Source: Paenibacillus lupini
GTDB taxonomy: Bacteria; Bacillota; Bacilli; Paenibacillales; Paenibacillaceae
NCBI RefSeq assembly: GCF_011761355.1
Contig: NZ_JAASRW010000002.1
Coordinates: forward strand, 682,001 to 746,000
Length of the DNA stretch: 64,000 nt
Reading direction: 5' to 3'
Positions 63,542 through 64,000 of the stretch are shown piece by piece (within the stretch, counting starts at the first letter, position 1; the number at the start of each line of letters is the position of its first letter). The notes below the pieces were generated by a model. That model was given only the letters and a program-made list of their open reading frames with translations. It was not told the origin of the DNA and did not search any database. The position numbers and the translations under genes are program-made.

Positions 63542-64000
63542 TTGTAGTGTCCTCCAATTTTGACGCTGCGCTCACGGGCCTGGGCTGCCTCTAGCAGCGA
63601 GGAAGCCCGCAGAATCGAGGTCGTTCCGAATTTATGACGGATCGCATCCGTGACGCGATCCAGCTTTCTTTCTTTTTCCCTGTTGCCGAACAGAGAAAGT
63701 TGGTATTGATCGTCAGGTACCAGCTTAGATAACGTAACGCCTAGCTTGCGGACGGGGAGACGATCCCAATGCGCATAAAATAACGTCCTCGCCGCAGCAA
63801 ATACTTCCTTCGTAATATTGGTCGGATCCGGCACCGTCATCTGACGGAAAAAGCCGGTTGGCCGGTCGAAATCCGCCCCTTGCGCGCCTGCTGCAACAAC
63901 GCTGCCCATATAGCCCTTCGCGCGGCTGCGCCGGCACACTTCTTCGCTTAATTCCAGCAGGACAACGTCGATTTCCTGCGGCTTGCTGTAATCACGGGGC
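63538..64000 (-). CDS. Y-family translesion DNA polymerase (UvrX/UmuC-like), 3' part only
   Basis: The C-terminal part of an error-prone DNA polymerase; the gene runs off the right edge of the window (reading frame open to 64000). The visible part holds the end of the thumb/little-finger region: RDYSKPQEIDVVLLELSEEV, then RRSRAKGYMG and PVRKLGVTLSKLVPDDQYQLSLFG, typical of the UvrX/YqjW group. Its catalytic palm lies outside. It is the first gene of a two-gene operon with the YolD-motif protein. Whether it has a LexA box cannot be seen here. Confidence 0.85.
   Translation of the reverse strand, partial: PRDYSKPQEIDVVLLELSEEVCRRSRAKGYMGSVVAAGAQGADFDRPTGFFRQMTVPDPTNITKEVFAAARTLFYAHWDRLPVRKLGVTLSKLVPDDQYQLSLFGNREKERKLDRVTDAIRHKFGTTSILRASSLLEAAQARERSVKIGGHYK

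Noticed and set aside
1..64000. CRISPR arrays, tRNA/rRNA genes, transposases, prophage
   Set aside because: No regularly spaced repeats with spacers, no tRNA cloverleaf or rRNA sequence, and no transposase, integrase or phage structural motif was seen in any frame.

Overview
The window reads as the chromosome of a Gram-positive, endospore-forming member of the Bacillales, most likely Paenibacillus or a close relative. The evidence is SpoVM, a SpoVIF-like protein, RemA, the YlbF/YlbG pair, a tyrosyl T-box leader, strong AGGAGG-type ribosome sites with frequent GTG/TTG starts, and a gene order close to the Bacillus subtilis rqcH(yloA)-to-recG chromosome segment. I see no rRNA, tRNA, CRISPR array, prophage or insertion sequence. 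Most of the window is core housekeeping DNA.

Layout. 1-8.8 kb: a class A penicillin-binding protein, T-box-controlled tyrosyl-tRNA synthetase, an NfeD/flotillin membrane-domain pair, a methyltransferase and rpsD with its own leader. 8.9-18.5 kb: a GAF-GAF-GGDEF diguanylate cyclase, a lipoprotein, an M29 aminopeptidase, an HPr-like protein without the phospho-histidine segment, ylaN, a Ca2+/H+ antiporter, an Asp23/Gls24 protein, yugN-ftsW and an M20 amidohydrolase behind a palindromic repeat array. 18.5-26 kb: a CBS protein, an XPB-type helicase with a helicase-associated partner, ylbF-ylbG, an unrecognised 145-aa protein, and a LysR regulator overlapping a PHP phosphoesterase.

26-60.4 kb: the conserved cluster rqcH, calcium ATPase, [dapF, yitJ], remA, gmk, rpoZ, [DeoR regulator, lutABC, HAD protein, J-like membrane protein], coaBC, priA, def, fmt, rsmB, rlmN, prpC, prkC, rsgA, rpe, a small membrane protein, spoVM, rpmB, yloU, fakA, fakB, recG, spoVIF. 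Brackets mark genes that are extra compared with B. subtilis as I remember it; yloC, thiN and sdaAB/sdaAA are absent from their B. subtilis positions. From coaBC to rpe the genes overlap or nearly touch and read as one operon combining coenzyme A synthesis, replication restart, translation initiation and maturation, rRNA methylation, Ser/Thr phosphorylation control and ribosome assembly. 60.4-64 kb: an intergenic array of decayed repeats, a YedK/HMCES-type DNA-protein crosslink protein, a DUF2515 protein, and the 3' part of a Y-family translesion polymerase with a YolD-motif partner.

The most unusual signals are between genes or at gene starts: tandem palindromic units between spoVM and rpmB; a 40-nt-period operator-like array before the M20 gene; an 8-bp microsatellite at the lutC stop codon; a decayed repeat array after spoVIF; a probable ATA start codon for yloU; two micro-ORFs with strong ribosome sites before the DeoR gene; and a one-base frame discrepancy at a run of six A at the start of the HAD gene. 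No clear new multi-gene defence or metabolic system was found; the XPB pair and the J-like and HPr-like variants are the protein-level items most worth following up.
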